From: Falsirhodobacter sp. 20TX0035
GTDB taxonomy: Bacteria > Pseudomonadota > Alphaproteobacteria > Rhodobacterales > Rhodobacteraceae
Length of the DNA stretch: 64,000 nucleotides
Assembly (NCBI RefSeq): GCF_028307215.1
Contig: NZ_JAQMHV010000012.1
Coordinates: 38,763 to 102,762, forward strand
Direction of reading: 5' to 3'
Shown: piece by piece, positions 7,802 to 16,715 of the stretch
How the letters are laid out: every line of letters begins with the position of its first letter
Position numbering within the stretch: position 1 is the first letter of the stretch
Program-made: the position numbers and the translations under genes
Notes under the pieces: model-generated
The model's database searches: none
What the model saw: only the letters and a program-made list of their open reading frames with translations
Told to the model about the DNA's origin: nothing

Positions 7802-8820
7802 ACCTGTTCGACTACACCCGCGCCGACACGCTGGGCGCCGCCGTGGGGGCCGAAGGGGCCCTTCTGGCGGGCGGCACCAACCTTCTGGACCTGATGAAGA
7901 TCGGCGTCGCCACGCCGTCGCGGCTGGTGGACGTCACCCGCCTGCCCCTGAGCCAGATCGAGGACCACGGGGGCGGCCTGCGCATCGGCGCCATGGTCCG
8001 CAACGCCGACCTTGCGCGGCACCCGCAGGTGCTGGCCCGCTTCCCGGCGGTGGCGGAGGCGCTTCTGTCGGGCGCTTCGGCCCAGCTGCGCAACGCGGCC
8101 ACCACCGGCGGCAACGTCATGCAGTCCACCCGCTGTTCCTATTTCATGGACCCGCTGTCCCCCTGCAACCGGCGCGAACCGGGGACGGGCTGTTCCGCCA
8201 TCGGCGGGGAAACGCGCAACCACGCCATCCTTGGCTGGACGTCCGGCTGCATCGCCACCCACCCGTCCGACCTGTGCGTCGCCCTCGCCGCCTTTGACGC
8301 GGTGGTGGAGATTGCGGGCCCCGCAGGCACACGCGAGGTGCCGATGGCCACCTTCCACCCCCTGCCCGACGCGAACGGCGTTCCGCCCGCGCTGGCGGCG
8401 GGAGAGGTCATCACCCATATCCGCCTGCCCGATCCCGGCGGCATGGCCCGCCATGCCCGCTATGTGAAGCTGCGCGAACGCACCTCCTTCGCCTTTGCCA
8501 TCGTGTCGGCCGCGGCGGGGATCGCGGTGCAGGACAACCGCATCGTGGCCGCGCGTCTAGCCTTGGGCGGGGTCGCCGCCCGCCCTTGGCGCAGCACGGG
8601 GGCCGAGGCCGCCCTTCTGGGCCAGCCGCCCATTGAGACCAATTTCGCCCGCGCCGCGGAGCTGGCCCTGCAGGGGGCCGCGCCGTCGGGCAACAACGCG
8701 GCCAAGATCGTGCTGGCCCGCCGCATCGCCGTGCGCGCACTGACGCTGGCCGCCGCCGGAACCCCCGACCGGATGCCCGCCCTTCCCGCCTCCGTTTTCG
8801 AAGGAGATGATCATGGCTGA
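7798..8820 (+). CDS. paoB: Aldehyde oxidoreductase, FAD/4Fe-4S subunit (PaoB-like)
   Basis: This 340-residue FAD subunit starts at the ATGA overlap with the preceding gene. The FAD pyrophosphate loop is LLAGGTNLLDLMK (about residues 22-34), and GASAQLRNAATTGGN (about 92-106) is the second FAD motif. After it comes a cysteine-rich insertion, TRCSYFMDPLSPCNRREP with GTGCSAIGG and SGCIATHPSDLC (Cys113, 123, 132, 151, 160). This matches the extra 4Fe-4S insertion of E. coli PaoB and separates these enzymes from ordinary xanthine dehydrogenases. It transfers electrons from the small subunit to the acceptor. It overlaps the catalytic subunit gene by 8 bp. Confidence 0.9.
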   Translation: MNLFDYTRADTLGAAVGAEGALLAGGTNLLDLMKIGVATPSRLVDVTRLPLSQIEDHGGGLRIGAMVRNADLARHPQVLARFPAVAEALLSGASAQLRNAATTGGNVMQSTRCSYFMDPLSPCNRREPGTGCSAIGGETRNHAILGWTSGCIATHPSDLCVALAAFDAVVEIAGPAGTREVPMATFHPLPDANGVPPALAAGEVITHIRLPDPGGMARHARYVKLRERTSFAFAIVSAAAGIAVQDNRIVAARLALGGVAARPWRSTGAEAALLGQPPIETNFARAAELALQGAAPSGNNAAKIVLARRIAVRALTLAAAGTPDRMPALPASVFEGDDHG

Positions 8821-11050
8821 CCTGATGAACGTGCAGGCGCATGTGCGCCTCGGCTCCAACGCGGGGCAGTCGATGACGCGGCGCGACGGCGTGCTGAAGG
8901 TGACGGGGCGGGCCCCCTATGCGGCCGACCGCCAGCCCGGGGGGATGCTGCACGCCGTCACCGCCACCGCAGGCATCGCGCGCGGAAGGGTCGCCCATCT
9001 GGACACGGCGGCGGCGCTGGCCCATCCGGGCGTGGTCCGCGTCTACACCCCCGCGAACCGCCCGCCCTTGGCCGAGCATCCCGACACCAAGATCCACGGC
9101 TTCGCCTGGCGGATGGAGGCCCTGCAGGACGACACCGTGCGCTATGCGGGCCAGCCCATCGCGCTGGTGGTGGCGGACACGCTGGAAGCCGCGACCGAAG
9201 GCGCCCGCCTTCTGAACCCCCGCTACGAGGCCGAGGCCCCGCGCATCGGACTGGACGGCAACACCCCTTATCAGCCCGAAACCGTCAGCATCGGCCGCCC
9301 CCCGTCGCTGGAGGCGGGCGACATGGACGCCGCCCGCGCAGGCGCCGCGCGCCATCTGGACACGGTGGTTGAGACCGCGGCCCAGTATCACAACGCGCTG
9401 GAGCCGCACGCCATCACCGCCCAATGGTTCGGCGACCGGCTGGAGATCGACACGCCGAACCAGGCCATCGGCCTCGCCAAGCAGAGCTTCGCCACCTATC
9501 TGGGGATCGAACCGTCGCAGATCCTGATCCGCAGTCCGTTTCTGGGAGGCGGCTTCGGATCCAAGGCCATCCTGTATGGCGCGCAGCTTCTGGTGGTGCT
9601 GGCCGCCCGCGATCTGGACCGCCCGGTGAAGCTGGCGCTGCGGCGCGACCAGATGTTCGGCCCCGTCGGCCATCGCCCCGCCACGCGCCAGACGCTGCGG
9701 CTGGATCTGGACGAACACGGCCGCATCGCGGCGCTGGACCATCACACGCTGGCCGTCGCCTCCACCTTCGACGACTTCATCGAAAGCGCGTCCAACGCGT
9801 CGCACAGCGTTTATGCCACAACCGCGATGCGGACCACCCACAGCGCCGTGCGCACCGACACCGGCACCCCCGGCCCAATGCGCGCGCCGGGCGAGGCGCC
9901 CGGTTCCGCCGCGCTGGAGGTGGCGATCGACGAGGCCGCCTATGCCCTTGGTATGGACCCGCTGGCCTTCCGCCTGCTGAATTATGCAGACACCGATCCG
10001 TCCACGGGGATGGAGTTCTCGTCAAAGGCCCTGCGCGAATGCTACGAACGGGCCGCGGACCTTTTCGGCTGGAAGGACCGCCCGCTGGAGCCGCGGACGA
10101 TGCGGCAAGGGCGGCTGCTGAAGGGCTGGGGCATGGGCACGGCGCAGTTCCCCTGCCCCATGTTCCAGGCCGCCGCCCACGCCACCCTGCGCGCGGATGG
10201 CAGCGCGGTTGTCGAAACCTCGGCCGCGGACATGGGCCAGGGGGCGTGGACGGCGCTGGCGCAGATCGCGGCCGACGGCCTGGGCATCGACATCGACCGG
10301 CTGGAGTTCCGGTCCGGGCAGTCCGACCTGCCGGATGCGGGCGTGGCGGGTGGCTCGGGCCACACGGCCACGGCGGGCACCGCCCTGTTCAACGCGGGCG
10401 CGGACACCGTGCGGCAGCTGGCGGATCTGGCGACGAACGACCCCGCCTCCCCCCTGTTCGGGGCGGGCAACGCGGGCGTCACCGCGCGCGGCGGCCGCCT
10501 TTACCGCAACGATGATGAGAGCCGGAGCGAGGCGTATGAGGATATCCTCGCCCGCGCGGGGCTGGATCTGGTGCGCGGCGAAGGCAAGGGCGCGCGCGAG
10601 GGCGAGGCGCAGCGGGCCATGTTCTCGCACGGGGGGGTGTTCGCCGAGGTGCTGGTCGATCCCGACCTTGGCCAGATCCGGGTGAACCGGCTGGTCGGAG
10701 CCTTCGCCGTGGGCCGCATCGTGAACCCGCAACTGGCGCGCAGCCAGCTTCTGGGCGGCATGATCTGGGGCGTGGGCTTCGCCCTGCACGAGGAAGCGAT
10801 CCACGACGCCCGCACCGGCCGCTTCACCAACAACGATCTGGCAGGCTACCACATCCCCGTCAACGCCGACATCCCCATGATCGAGGCGCTGACGGTGCAC
10901 GAGGACGACCCCTTCGTGAACGCCCTTGGCATCAAGGGCGTGGGGGAACTGGGCGTGACGGGCACGGTGGGCGCGATCGCCAACGCGGTGTGGCACGCGA
11001 CGGGGGTGCGGCCGCACCGCTTCCCCATCCATCCCGAAAGCCTGATCTGA
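8813..11050 (+). CDS. paoC: Aldehyde oxidoreductase, molybdopterin catalytic subunit (PaoC-like)
   Basis: This is a 745-residue molybdenum subunit. The start at 8813 is preferred over 8807 because AAGGAG sits six bases before it. Visible family features are the N-terminal RRDGVLKVTGRAPYAAD, the glycine-rich PFLGGGFGSKA, an RAPGEAPG arginine loop in the active-site region, QGAWTALAQIAAD for cofactor binding, and KGVGELGVTG with the catalytic base Glu712. Substrate is inferred: related enzymes oxidise a broad range of aromatic aldehydes to acids using water. No XdhC/PaoD-type cofactor-insertion chaperone is encoded next to it, so maturation must depend on a gene elsewhere. Confidence 0.9.
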   Translation: MADLMNVQAHVRLGSNAGQSMTRRDGVLKVTGRAPYAADRQPGGMLHAVTATAGIARGRVAHLDTAAALAHPGVVRVYTPANRPPLAEHPDTKIHGFAWRMEALQDDTVRYAGQPIALVVADTLEAATEGARLLNPRYEAEAPRIGLDGNTPYQPETVSIGRPPSLEAGDMDAARAGAARHLDTVVETAAQYHNALEPHAITAQWFGDRLEIDTPNQAIGLAKQSFATYLGIEPSQILIRSPFLGGGFGSKAILYGAQLLVVLAARDLDRPVKLALRRDQMFGPVGHRPATRQTLRLDLDEHGRIAALDHHTLAVASTFDDFIESASNASHSVYATTAMRTTHSAVRTDTGTPGPMRAPGEAPGSAALEVAIDEAAYALGMDPLAFRLLNYADTDPSTGMEFSSKALRECYERAADLFGWKDRPLEPRTMRQGRLLKGWGMGTAQFPCPMFQAAAHATLRADGSAVVETSAADMGQGAWTALAQIAADGLGIDIDRLEFRSGQSDLPDAGVAGGSGHTATAGTALFNAGADTVRQLADLATNDPASPLFGAGNAGVTARGGRLYRNDDESRSEAYEDILARAGLDLVRGEGKGAREGEAQRAMFSHGGVFAEVLVDPDLGQIRVNRLVGAFAVGRIVNPQLARSQLLGGMIWGVGFALHEEAIHDARTGRFTNNDLAGYHIPVNADIPMIEALTVHEDDPFVNALGIKGVGELGVTGTVGAIANAVWHATGVRPHRFPIHPESLI

Positions 11051-11089
11051 TCCGCCTGCGCCCGGCAGCCATCGCCGGGCGCAGGCGGA
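11051..11089. terminator. Strong hairpin between convergent genes
   Basis: A perfect 16-bp stem (11051-11066 with 11074-11089, loop 7 bases) begins right after the oxidoreductase stop codon. There is no run of T on either strand, so it may be a transcript-end stabiliser or a factor-assisted terminator rather than a canonical intrinsic one. Confidence 0.5.
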
Positions 11090-11131
11090 AAGCACTGCCC
11101 TCACGATCCATCCGGTGGAGGTCGGGGCGCC

Positions 11132-11818
11132 CTACCCCTGACGCGCCAGCCAGCGCGCGACCTGCTGGCGCTTCGATTCCAGATGGCGGCGCAGCACGGC
11201 GCCCAAGGCGGGCCCGTCCCGCGCCTCCAGTGCCACCAGCATCTCTTCATGTTCGGCGATGGCGATGGCCCACTCCTCGTCGCCGATGCGGGCGATGAAG
11301 CGCAGGTTCACGATCCGCCGGTGCACCATGCGGCGCGTCTCGCTCAGCGTGCCGTTGCCGGCGGCGTCGAAGATGGTGTCGTGGATGGCGCGGTTCTGGG
11401 CGTAATACCCGTCCAAATCCCCGGCGCGGCGGCAGTCCAGCATGGCCGCATGGGCGGCGCGCAGGGCCGCCATCTGCGCCCCCGTGATGCGCGGCGCGGC
11501 CAGTTCACCCGCCAGCCCCTCCAGCGCACCCATGACCAGAAAGGATTCGAGGATCTGATCCTCCGTCACCGTGGCCACGGTCGCGCCTCGATTGGGCGTC
11601 AGCACCAGCAGCCCCTCGGCAGCCAGCGCGCGGATCGCCTCGCGCAGCGGGGTGCGCGACACGCCGAAGCTGTCGCACAGGTCCTTTTCCACCAGCTTTG
11701 ATCCGGGACGCAGCGCCCCGTCGGCGATCAGCTCCTTCAGGCGCCTTACCAGTTCGCTGTGAAGGCTGGTTCTGCGTATCGGCTCTATTTCCGTCAAAGG
11801 CCCGTGATCCCTGCACAT
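11132..11818 (-). CDS. GntR family regulator (FadR/FCD subgroup)
   Basis: The protein has 228 residues. The N-terminal winged helix-turn-helix includes SLHSELVRRLKELIADG and VEKDLCDSFGVSRTPLREA (about residues 18-65). The C-terminal all-helical FCD ligand domain contains the expected Asp and His residues (NRAIHDTIFDAAGN, IAEHEEMLVALEARD). The start codon is not certain: the ATG at 11818 has only GAAGAA close upstream. It is divergent from the peptide ABC operon, and a near-perfect 18-bp palindrome lies between them. It is therefore the likely repressor of that operon, responding to an organic acid or a peptide-derived ligand. Confidence 0.87.
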   Translation of the reverse strand: MCRDHGPLTEIEPIRRTSLHSELVRRLKELIADGALRPGSKLVEKDLCDSFGVSRTPLREAIRALAAEGLLVLTPNRGATVATVTEDQILESFLVMGALEGLAGELAAPRITGAQMAALRAAHAAMLDCRRAGDLDGYYAQNRAIHDTIFDAAGNGTLSETRRMVHRRIVNLRFIARIGDEEWAIAIAEHEEMLVALEARDGPALGAVLRRHLESKRQQVARWLARQG

Positions 11819-11881
11819 TTCTTCATCAGTCGTGGGGGGGCCGCAAAGATCGGTCCCCGACCAAACGTGGGGGCTTTACAG

Positions 11882-11899
11882 AATTATGTATACAAAATT
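11882..11899. promoter_or_regulatory. GntR-type operator palindrome
   Basis: AATTATGTATACAAAATT is palindromic over 18 bp with only one mismatched pair, centred on TGTATACA. GT(N)AC-cored AT-rich palindromes are typical of FCD-type GntR regulators. It lies in the divergent region between the regulator (11818) and the binding-protein gene (11966). Confidence 0.65.
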
Positions 11900-11965
11900 A
11901 CGCTTCCCACAGACGCTGTTGTTTCGGCGATCAAATCATAAGCGAAAAACACGACAGGGATGCCC

Positions 11966-13468
11966 ATGAAACGAACGCTTGCCCTTACGACCGCCCTTGT
12001 GGCTGGCCTGATGCACAGCCCGGTGATGGCCGGTCCGTCCGACAACTCGCTCGTCTGGGCATCGGACAGCATGCCCTCCAGCATCGACTTCTACACCCAC
12101 ACCATCCGCGAGGGGATCGTGCTGGGCCACCACATCTGGGACACCCTGATCTATCGCAACAACGACACGAACCAGATCGAACCCCATCTGGCCGAGTCGT
12201 TCGAGTGGATCGACGACACCACGCTGGAATTCAAGCTGCGGCAGGGCGTCAAATTCCACGACGGCAGCGATTTCACCGCCGATGACGTGGTGGGCACCAT
12301 CGACTACGTCACCACCCACACCACCGTGCAGCCCATCTTCTTCCTGGAAGGGGCGGAGAAGATCGACGACTACACTGTCCGGCTGAAGACGAAGGGCGTC
12401 TTCCCCGCCGTTCTGGAATACCTCGCCAACGTCGTGCCGATCTTCCCGTCGGACTATTACGCCGAAGTGGGCCCCGACGGCATGTCGCGCCAGCCCATCG
12501 GCACCGGCCCCTACCGCGTGACGGAGATCGTGCCCGGCGAAAGCGTGAAGATGGAGGCGTTCGCCGACTATTTCGGCGGCGTGAAGGGCAAGCCGTCGAT
12601 CGAGATGCTGGAATTCCGCCGCATCGCCGAGTTCAACACCCAGGCGATCGAGCTGATGACCGGCAACCTCGACTGGATCTGGCGCGTGCCGCCGGACGCC
12701 GTGCAGCAGTTCGAAGGCCAGGACCAGCTGAAGGTCGAATCCGGGTCGACCCTGCGCGTCGCCTCGCTGAACATGGACGCGGCGGGCCGCACGGGCGACA
12801 CGCCCCTGAAGAACGTGGAGGTGCGCCGCGCCATCAGCCACGCCATCAACCGCGACGGCATCCGCGAAGCGCTGGTGGGTGCGGGGTCCGAGACGATCAA
12901 CGCCGCCTGCGCCCCGGCCCAGTTCGGCTGCATCGACACGGGCGTGACGGTCTACGACTACGACCCGGAAAAGGCCAAAGCGATGCTGGCCGAGGCGGGG
13001 TATCCCGACGGCTTCGCCATCGACTTCTACGGCTATCGCGACCGCCCCATCGTGGAGGCGATCATCGGCGATCTGGCGGCGGTGGGCATCGACGCCAACC
13101 TGACCATGCTTCAGGCATCGGCCATTGCGCAGGCGCGGACCGAAGGCAAGACGCCCATGTGGTTCCAGGCGTGGGGATCTTCGTCGATCCTCGATGTCAG
13201 CGCGGGGCCGGGCTATTGGTATGACGGGTCGGCCGTGGATTATGCCCGCGATGCCGAGACGACGGCCCTTCTGGAAGAAGGCAACAGCGTCATCGACCCC
13301 GAGGCACGCAAGGCGGCCTATGCCAAGGCCCTCGCCCGCATCTCGGACCAGGCCTATCAGGTGCCGATCTTCACCTATGCGCTGAACTACGTCTACAACG
13401 CCAAGCTGAACTTCACGCCCGTGCCGGACGAGACGCCGCGCTTCTTCGAAGCCACCTGGAACGAGTGA
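11966..13468 (+). CDS. Dipeptide-type ABC transporter substrate-binding protein
   Basis: This 500-residue periplasmic family-5 binding protein (DppA/OppA type) has a Sec signal peptide (MKRTLALTTALVAGLMHSPVMA, about 22 residues). The start at 11966 has AGGG six bases upstream, better than the ATG two codons earlier. Family features are ESFEWIDDTTLEFKLRQGV and KFHDGSDFTADDVVGTIDY (about residues 72-110), then QPIGTGPYRVTEIVPGESVK, and RRAISHAINRDGIREALVG. It delivers oligopeptides, or other ligands such as opines or modified amino acids, to the permeases encoded immediately downstream. The adjacent M20 peptidase suggests a peptide-like or N-acylated substrate. Confidence 0.88.
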   Translation: MKRTLALTTALVAGLMHSPVMAGPSDNSLVWASDSMPSSIDFYTHTIREGIVLGHHIWDTLIYRNNDTNQIEPHLAESFEWIDDTTLEFKLRQGVKFHDGSDFTADDVVGTIDYVTTHTTVQPIFFLEGAEKIDDYTVRLKTKGVFPAVLEYLANVVPIFPSDYYAEVGPDGMSRQPIGTGPYRVTEIVPGESVKMEAFADYFGGVKGKPSIEMLEFRRIAEFNTQAIELMTGNLDWIWRVPPDAVQQFEGQDQLKVESGSTLRVASLNMDAAGRTGDTPLKNVEVRRAISHAINRDGIREALVGAGSETINAACAPAQFGCIDTGVTVYDYDPEKAKAMLAEAGYPDGFAIDFYGYRDRPIVEAIIGDLAAVGIDANLTMLQASAIAQARTEGKTPMWFQAWGSSSILDVSAGPGYWYDGSAVDYARDAETTALLEEGNSVIDPEARKAAYAKALARISDQAYQVPIFTYALNYVYNAKLNFTPVPDETPRFFEATWNE

Positions 13469-13476
13469 CCCCCGCA

Positions 13477-13497
13477 CCCGCGCGCCGGTCGCGCGGG
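13477..13497 (+). other. Hairpin between binding protein and permease genes
   Basis: CCCGCGCG-CCGGT-CGCGCGGG is a perfect 8-bp stem in the 46-bp gap. Such intercistronic hairpins usually protect the upstream binding-protein message and reduce read-through, giving more binding protein than permease. Confidence 0.45.
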
Positions 13498-13514
13498 CCA
13501 ACCCTCGGTGACAC

Positions 13515-14432
13515 ATGCTGCGATACCTGATGCAGCGGATCGGTCTTGCGGCGCTTGTCTGCGTGGCCGTCTCGCTTCTTGCCTTCACGCTTCTGAACGC
13601 CTCGGGGGACGTCGCCATCGCCGTCGCCGGCGAAGAGGCGACCGCCGCCCAGATCGACGCCATCCGCGAGGATCTGGGTCTGAACCGTCCCCTGCCCGTG
13701 CGCTATGTCGAATGGCTGGGGCAGGCCGTGCAGGGCGATTTCGGCGATTCCCTGTTCTTCCGCCAGCCGGTGGCGGAACTGATCGCCCACCGCCTGCCCA
13801 ACACGCTGACGCTTGCCGTCATGTCGCTGGCGGTGATGCTGGCCTTGTCGGTCCCGCTGGGCGTGGCGGCGGCGCTTTGGCCCAACACGCTGATCGACCG
13901 CGCCGCGATGCTGGTCGCGGTGATGGGGCAGGCGATGCCGAACTTCTGGTTCGCGCTGATCCTGATCGTCGTGTTTTCGCTGACGCTGGGGATCGCGCCG
14001 CCCTCGGGCTCGGCCACGCTGGGGCATTTCGTGCTGCCGGCCATCGCGCTCGGCTACTATTCCACCCCGCCGATGATGCGCCTGATCCGTCAGGGCATGA
14101 TCGAGGCGATGTCCTCGGACTACATCCGCACGGCGCGGGCGAAGGGGATCCCGACGTGGAAGATCGTCTTCAAGCATGCCCTGCGCAACGCGGTCATCCC
14201 GGTCGTGTCGCTGTCGGCGGTGCAGTTCGGCAACATGCTGGGCGGGTCCGTGGTAATCGAGACGGTGTTCGGCATCCAGGGCCTCGGCTTCCTGGCGTGG
14301 GAGTCGATCTCGCGCATGGATCTGCCGGTGGTGCAGGCGGTGCTGCTGATCGTCGCCATCTTCTATGTCGTCATGGTCCTGCTGGCGGACTTCATCAACG
14401 CCTGGCTTGACCCGAGGATCCGCATCCAATGA
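13515..14432 (+). CDS. ABC transporter permease, DppB type
   Basis: This 305-residue inner-membrane permease has about six transmembrane helices. The N-terminal segment MLRYLMQRIGLAALVCVAVS is typical of DppB/OppB. The cytoplasmic coupling loop (EAA motif) reads DYIRTARAKGIPTWKIVFKH, near residues 197-218. It pairs with the next permease, whose start overlaps its stop by 4 bp, to form the translocation pore. It contacts the ATPase through the EAA loop. Confidence 0.9.
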   Translation: MLRYLMQRIGLAALVCVAVSLLAFTLLNASGDVAIAVAGEEATAAQIDAIREDLGLNRPLPVRYVEWLGQAVQGDFGDSLFFRQPVAELIAHRLPNTLTLAVMSLAVMLALSVPLGVAAALWPNTLIDRAAMLVAVMGQAMPNFWFALILIVVFSLTLGIAPPSGSATLGHFVLPAIALGYYSTPPMMRLIRQGMIEAMSSDYIRTARAKGIPTWKIVFKHALRNAVIPVVSLSAVQFGNMLGGSVVIETVFGIQGLGFLAWESISRMDLPVVQAVLLIVAIFYVVMVLLADFINAWLDPRIRIQ

Positions 14433-15322
14433 CCAGCCCCGAACTTACCCTTCCCGCCGCAGGCACCCCGCGACGCCGGGGCCTTCTGGCCCGCGCCATG
14501 GCCAACCGCGTGTTCCTGTACGGCGCCGTCCTTCTGGGCCTGATCTTCCTGATGGCCGTTTTCGCGCCGTGGATCGCGCCCTACGACCCCTTGAAGCAGG
14601 ACATGCTGCACCGCACCGTATCGCCCTTCTGGCTGAAGGGCGCGGACTGGGCGCATCCCCTGGGCACCGACGGCCTTGGCCGCGACTACCTGAGCCGCAT
14701 CATCCACGGGGCGCGCATCTCCCTCCTCATCGGGATCTTCACCGTCATCTGTTCGGGCATCATCGGCACGGTGATGGGCGTGCTGGCCGGATATTTCGGC
14801 GGCAAGGTGGACCTCGTTATCAACTTCCTGATCATGACGCGGCTGACGCTGCCCGTGATCATGGTGGCGCTGGCCGTGGTCGCGATCTTCGGCGGCTCGC
14901 TGATCGTCGTGGTGCTGGTTCTGGGGCTTTTGCTGTGGGACCGCTTCGCCGTGGTCATGCGATCGGCCGTGATGCAGATCCGCAACCAGGAATACATCCA
15001 GGCTGCGCAGTCCATGGGCTATTCCACCCCGAAGCTGCTGTTCAAGGAACTGCTGCCGAACATCTTCGACCGCCTTGCCGTGATCGCCACGTTCGAGATG
15101 GCGCATGCGATCCTCTTGGAAGCCTCCCTGTCGTTCCTAGGCCTTGGCGTGCAGCCGCCCACCCCGTCCTGGGGCCTGATGGTGGCCGAAGGCCGGCAAT
15201 ACCTGCTGTTCGACAGCTGGCTGATCCTGATCCCCGGCGCCGCGATCTGCGTGCTGGTGCTGGCCATCAACATGATGGGCGACGGGCTGCGTGACGCCCT
15301 GGCCCCCGAAAACCGGAACTGA
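14429..15322 (+). CDS. ABC transporter permease, DppC type
   Basis: This is a 297-residue inner-membrane permease with an N-terminal cytoplasmic extension (about 30 residues). Next come the first helix (YGAVLLGLIFLMAVFAPWIA), the DppC-typical HPLGTDGLGRDYLSRIIHGA (about residues 75-94) and the EAA-like loop QEYIQAAQSMGYSTPKLLFK. Translation is coupled to the upstream permease through an ATGA overlap. It makes the second half of the pore of the dipeptide-type transporter. Confidence 0.9.
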   Translation: MTSPELTLPAAGTPRRRGLLARAMANRVFLYGAVLLGLIFLMAVFAPWIAPYDPLKQDMLHRTVSPFWLKGADWAHPLGTDGLGRDYLSRIIHGARISLLIGIFTVICSGIIGTVMGVLAGYFGGKVDLVINFLIMTRLTLPVIMVALAVVAIFGGSLIVVVLVLGLLLWDRFAVVMRSAVMQIRNQEYIQAAQSMGYSTPKLLFKELLPNIFDRLAVIATFEMAHAILLEASLSFLGLGVQPPTPSWGLMVAEGRQYLLFDSWLILIPGAAICVLVLAINMMGDGLRDALAPENRN

Positions 15323-15326
15323 TCCC

Positions 15327-16715
15327 ATGACCCGCGACACCGTTCTTGCCGCCGCCGGCCGCTATGTCACCGACGGCACCTTTCTGTCCGAACTTCAGGC
15401 CCGCCTGTCCATCCCGTCGGAATCCCCGCGAGAGGACAGCGCGCCCGACCATCTGGGCTATCTGGAGGAGGAAATGCGCCCCATGCTGGAGGGGATGGGC
15501 TTCACCTGCCACATCCTTCCCAACACCAAGCTGGCCCGCATCCCCGCCCTTTACGCCGAGCGGATCGAGGATCCGTCCCTCCCCACCATCCTGACCTATG
15601 GCCATGGTGACGTGCTGTGGGGCATGGAGGGTGACTGGAAGGAAGGCCGCTCCCCCTGGGACGCGACGCTGGCCGGCGACCGGATCTATGGCCGCGGCGT
15701 GGTGGACAACAAGGGCCAGCACACGATCAACCTTGCCGCGTTGCGGATCGTGCTGGCCGAACGCGGGCGCCTTGGCTTCAACTGCAAGGTCCTGATCGAG
15801 ATGGGGGAGGAATCGGGTTCCCCCGGCCTGGCCGAGATGGCGGTGGACCACAAGGATCTGCTGGCGGCCGACGTGCTGATCGCGTCCGACGGGCCGCGGG
15901 TGTCGACGCATGTGCCGACAGTGTTCTTGGGCGCGCGGGGCGGGCACGGGTTCCACCTGATCTGCGATCTGCGCGAAGGGGCGCACCATTCGGGCAACTG
16001 GGGCGGGCTTCTGCCCAACGCGGGCATCCGGCTGGCCCACGCGCTGGCCACCATCACCGACGCCAAGGGCCGCATCGCCATCCGCGAATGGACGCCGGGC
16101 ACCATCCCCGCCAACGTCCACGCGGCCCTGAAACGAATCGAGATGGAGTTCACGCCCGACGACCCCGTCATTGACGACAGCTGGGGGGAGCCGGACCTGA
16201 AGGGCCCGGAACAGGTCTATGGCTGGTGCAACTTCGAGGTTCTGGCCTACAAATGCGGCCGCCCCGAGGCACCGGTGAACGCCATCCCCGGCCATGCCAA
16301 GGCCACCTGCCAGCTGCGCTATGTGGTCGGCGTGGACCGCGAGCGCATCCTTCCCGCCTTGCGCGAACATCTGGACGCGCACGGCTTTTCCGACATCCGG
16401 ATCGAGCCGATGGATCGCGGCTTCTTCCGCGCCACCCGCACCGACCCCGACAACCCCTGGACCCGGCTGGCCATACAGTCCATCGCCGAGACGACGGGCA
16501 AGGAGCCGGCCGTGCAGCCGAACTTCGGCGGCTCCCTCCCCAATGAGGTGTTTGCCGAAACGCTGGGCCTGCCCACCGTGTGGATCCCCCATTCGCACCC
16601 CTCTTGTTCGCAGCACGCGCCGGACGAACACATGATGGTCAGCGTAGCCGAGGAGGCGACGCGCATGATGGCCGGCCTCTTCTGGGACATCGGCGAGGGG
16701 AAGTTGCAGCCATGA
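15327..16715 (+). CDS. M20 family metallopeptidase / amidohydrolase
   Basis: The protein has 462 residues and starts at 15327, four bases after the permease stop. Visible di-zinc motifs of the M20 (ArgE/DapE/CPG2) family are TYGHGDV with His93, GRGVVDNKGQH with the bridging Asp127, and EMGEESGSPGL with the catalytic Glu161 and metal ligand Glu162. A further likely ligand is in the C-terminal IPHSHPSCSQHAPDEH. No signal peptide is present, so it acts in the cytoplasm, presumably hydrolysing the imported dipeptide or N-acyl amino acid. The gene sits inside the ABC operon between the permeases and the ATPase, which ties its substrate to the transporter. Confidence 0.87.
   Translation: MTRDTVLAAAGRYVTDGTFLSELQARLSIPSESPREDSAPDHLGYLEEEMRPMLEGMGFTCHILPNTKLARIPALYAERIEDPSLPTILTYGHGDVLWGMEGDWKEGRSPWDATLAGDRIYGRGVVDNKGQHTINLAALRIVLAERGRLGFNCKVLIEMGEESGSPGLAEMAVDHKDLLAADVLIASDGPRVSTHVPTVFLGARGGHGFHLICDLREGAHHSGNWGGLLPNAGIRLAHALATITDAKGRIAIREWTPGTIPANVHAALKRIEMEFTPDDPVIDDSWGEPDLKGPEQVYGWCNFEVLAYKCGRPEAPVNAIPGHAKATCQLRYVVGVDRERILPALREHLDAHGFSDIRIEPMDRGFFRATRTDPDNPWTRLAIQSIAETTGKEPAVQPNFGGSLPNEVFAETLGLPTVWIPHSHPSCSQHAPDEHMMVSVAEEATRMMAGLFWDIGEGKLQP

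Noticed and set aside
11051..11089. tRNA-like or attachment-site structure
   Set aside because: It is a simple 16-bp hairpin with a 7-base loop after a stop codon. It has no cloverleaf or integrase neighbour.
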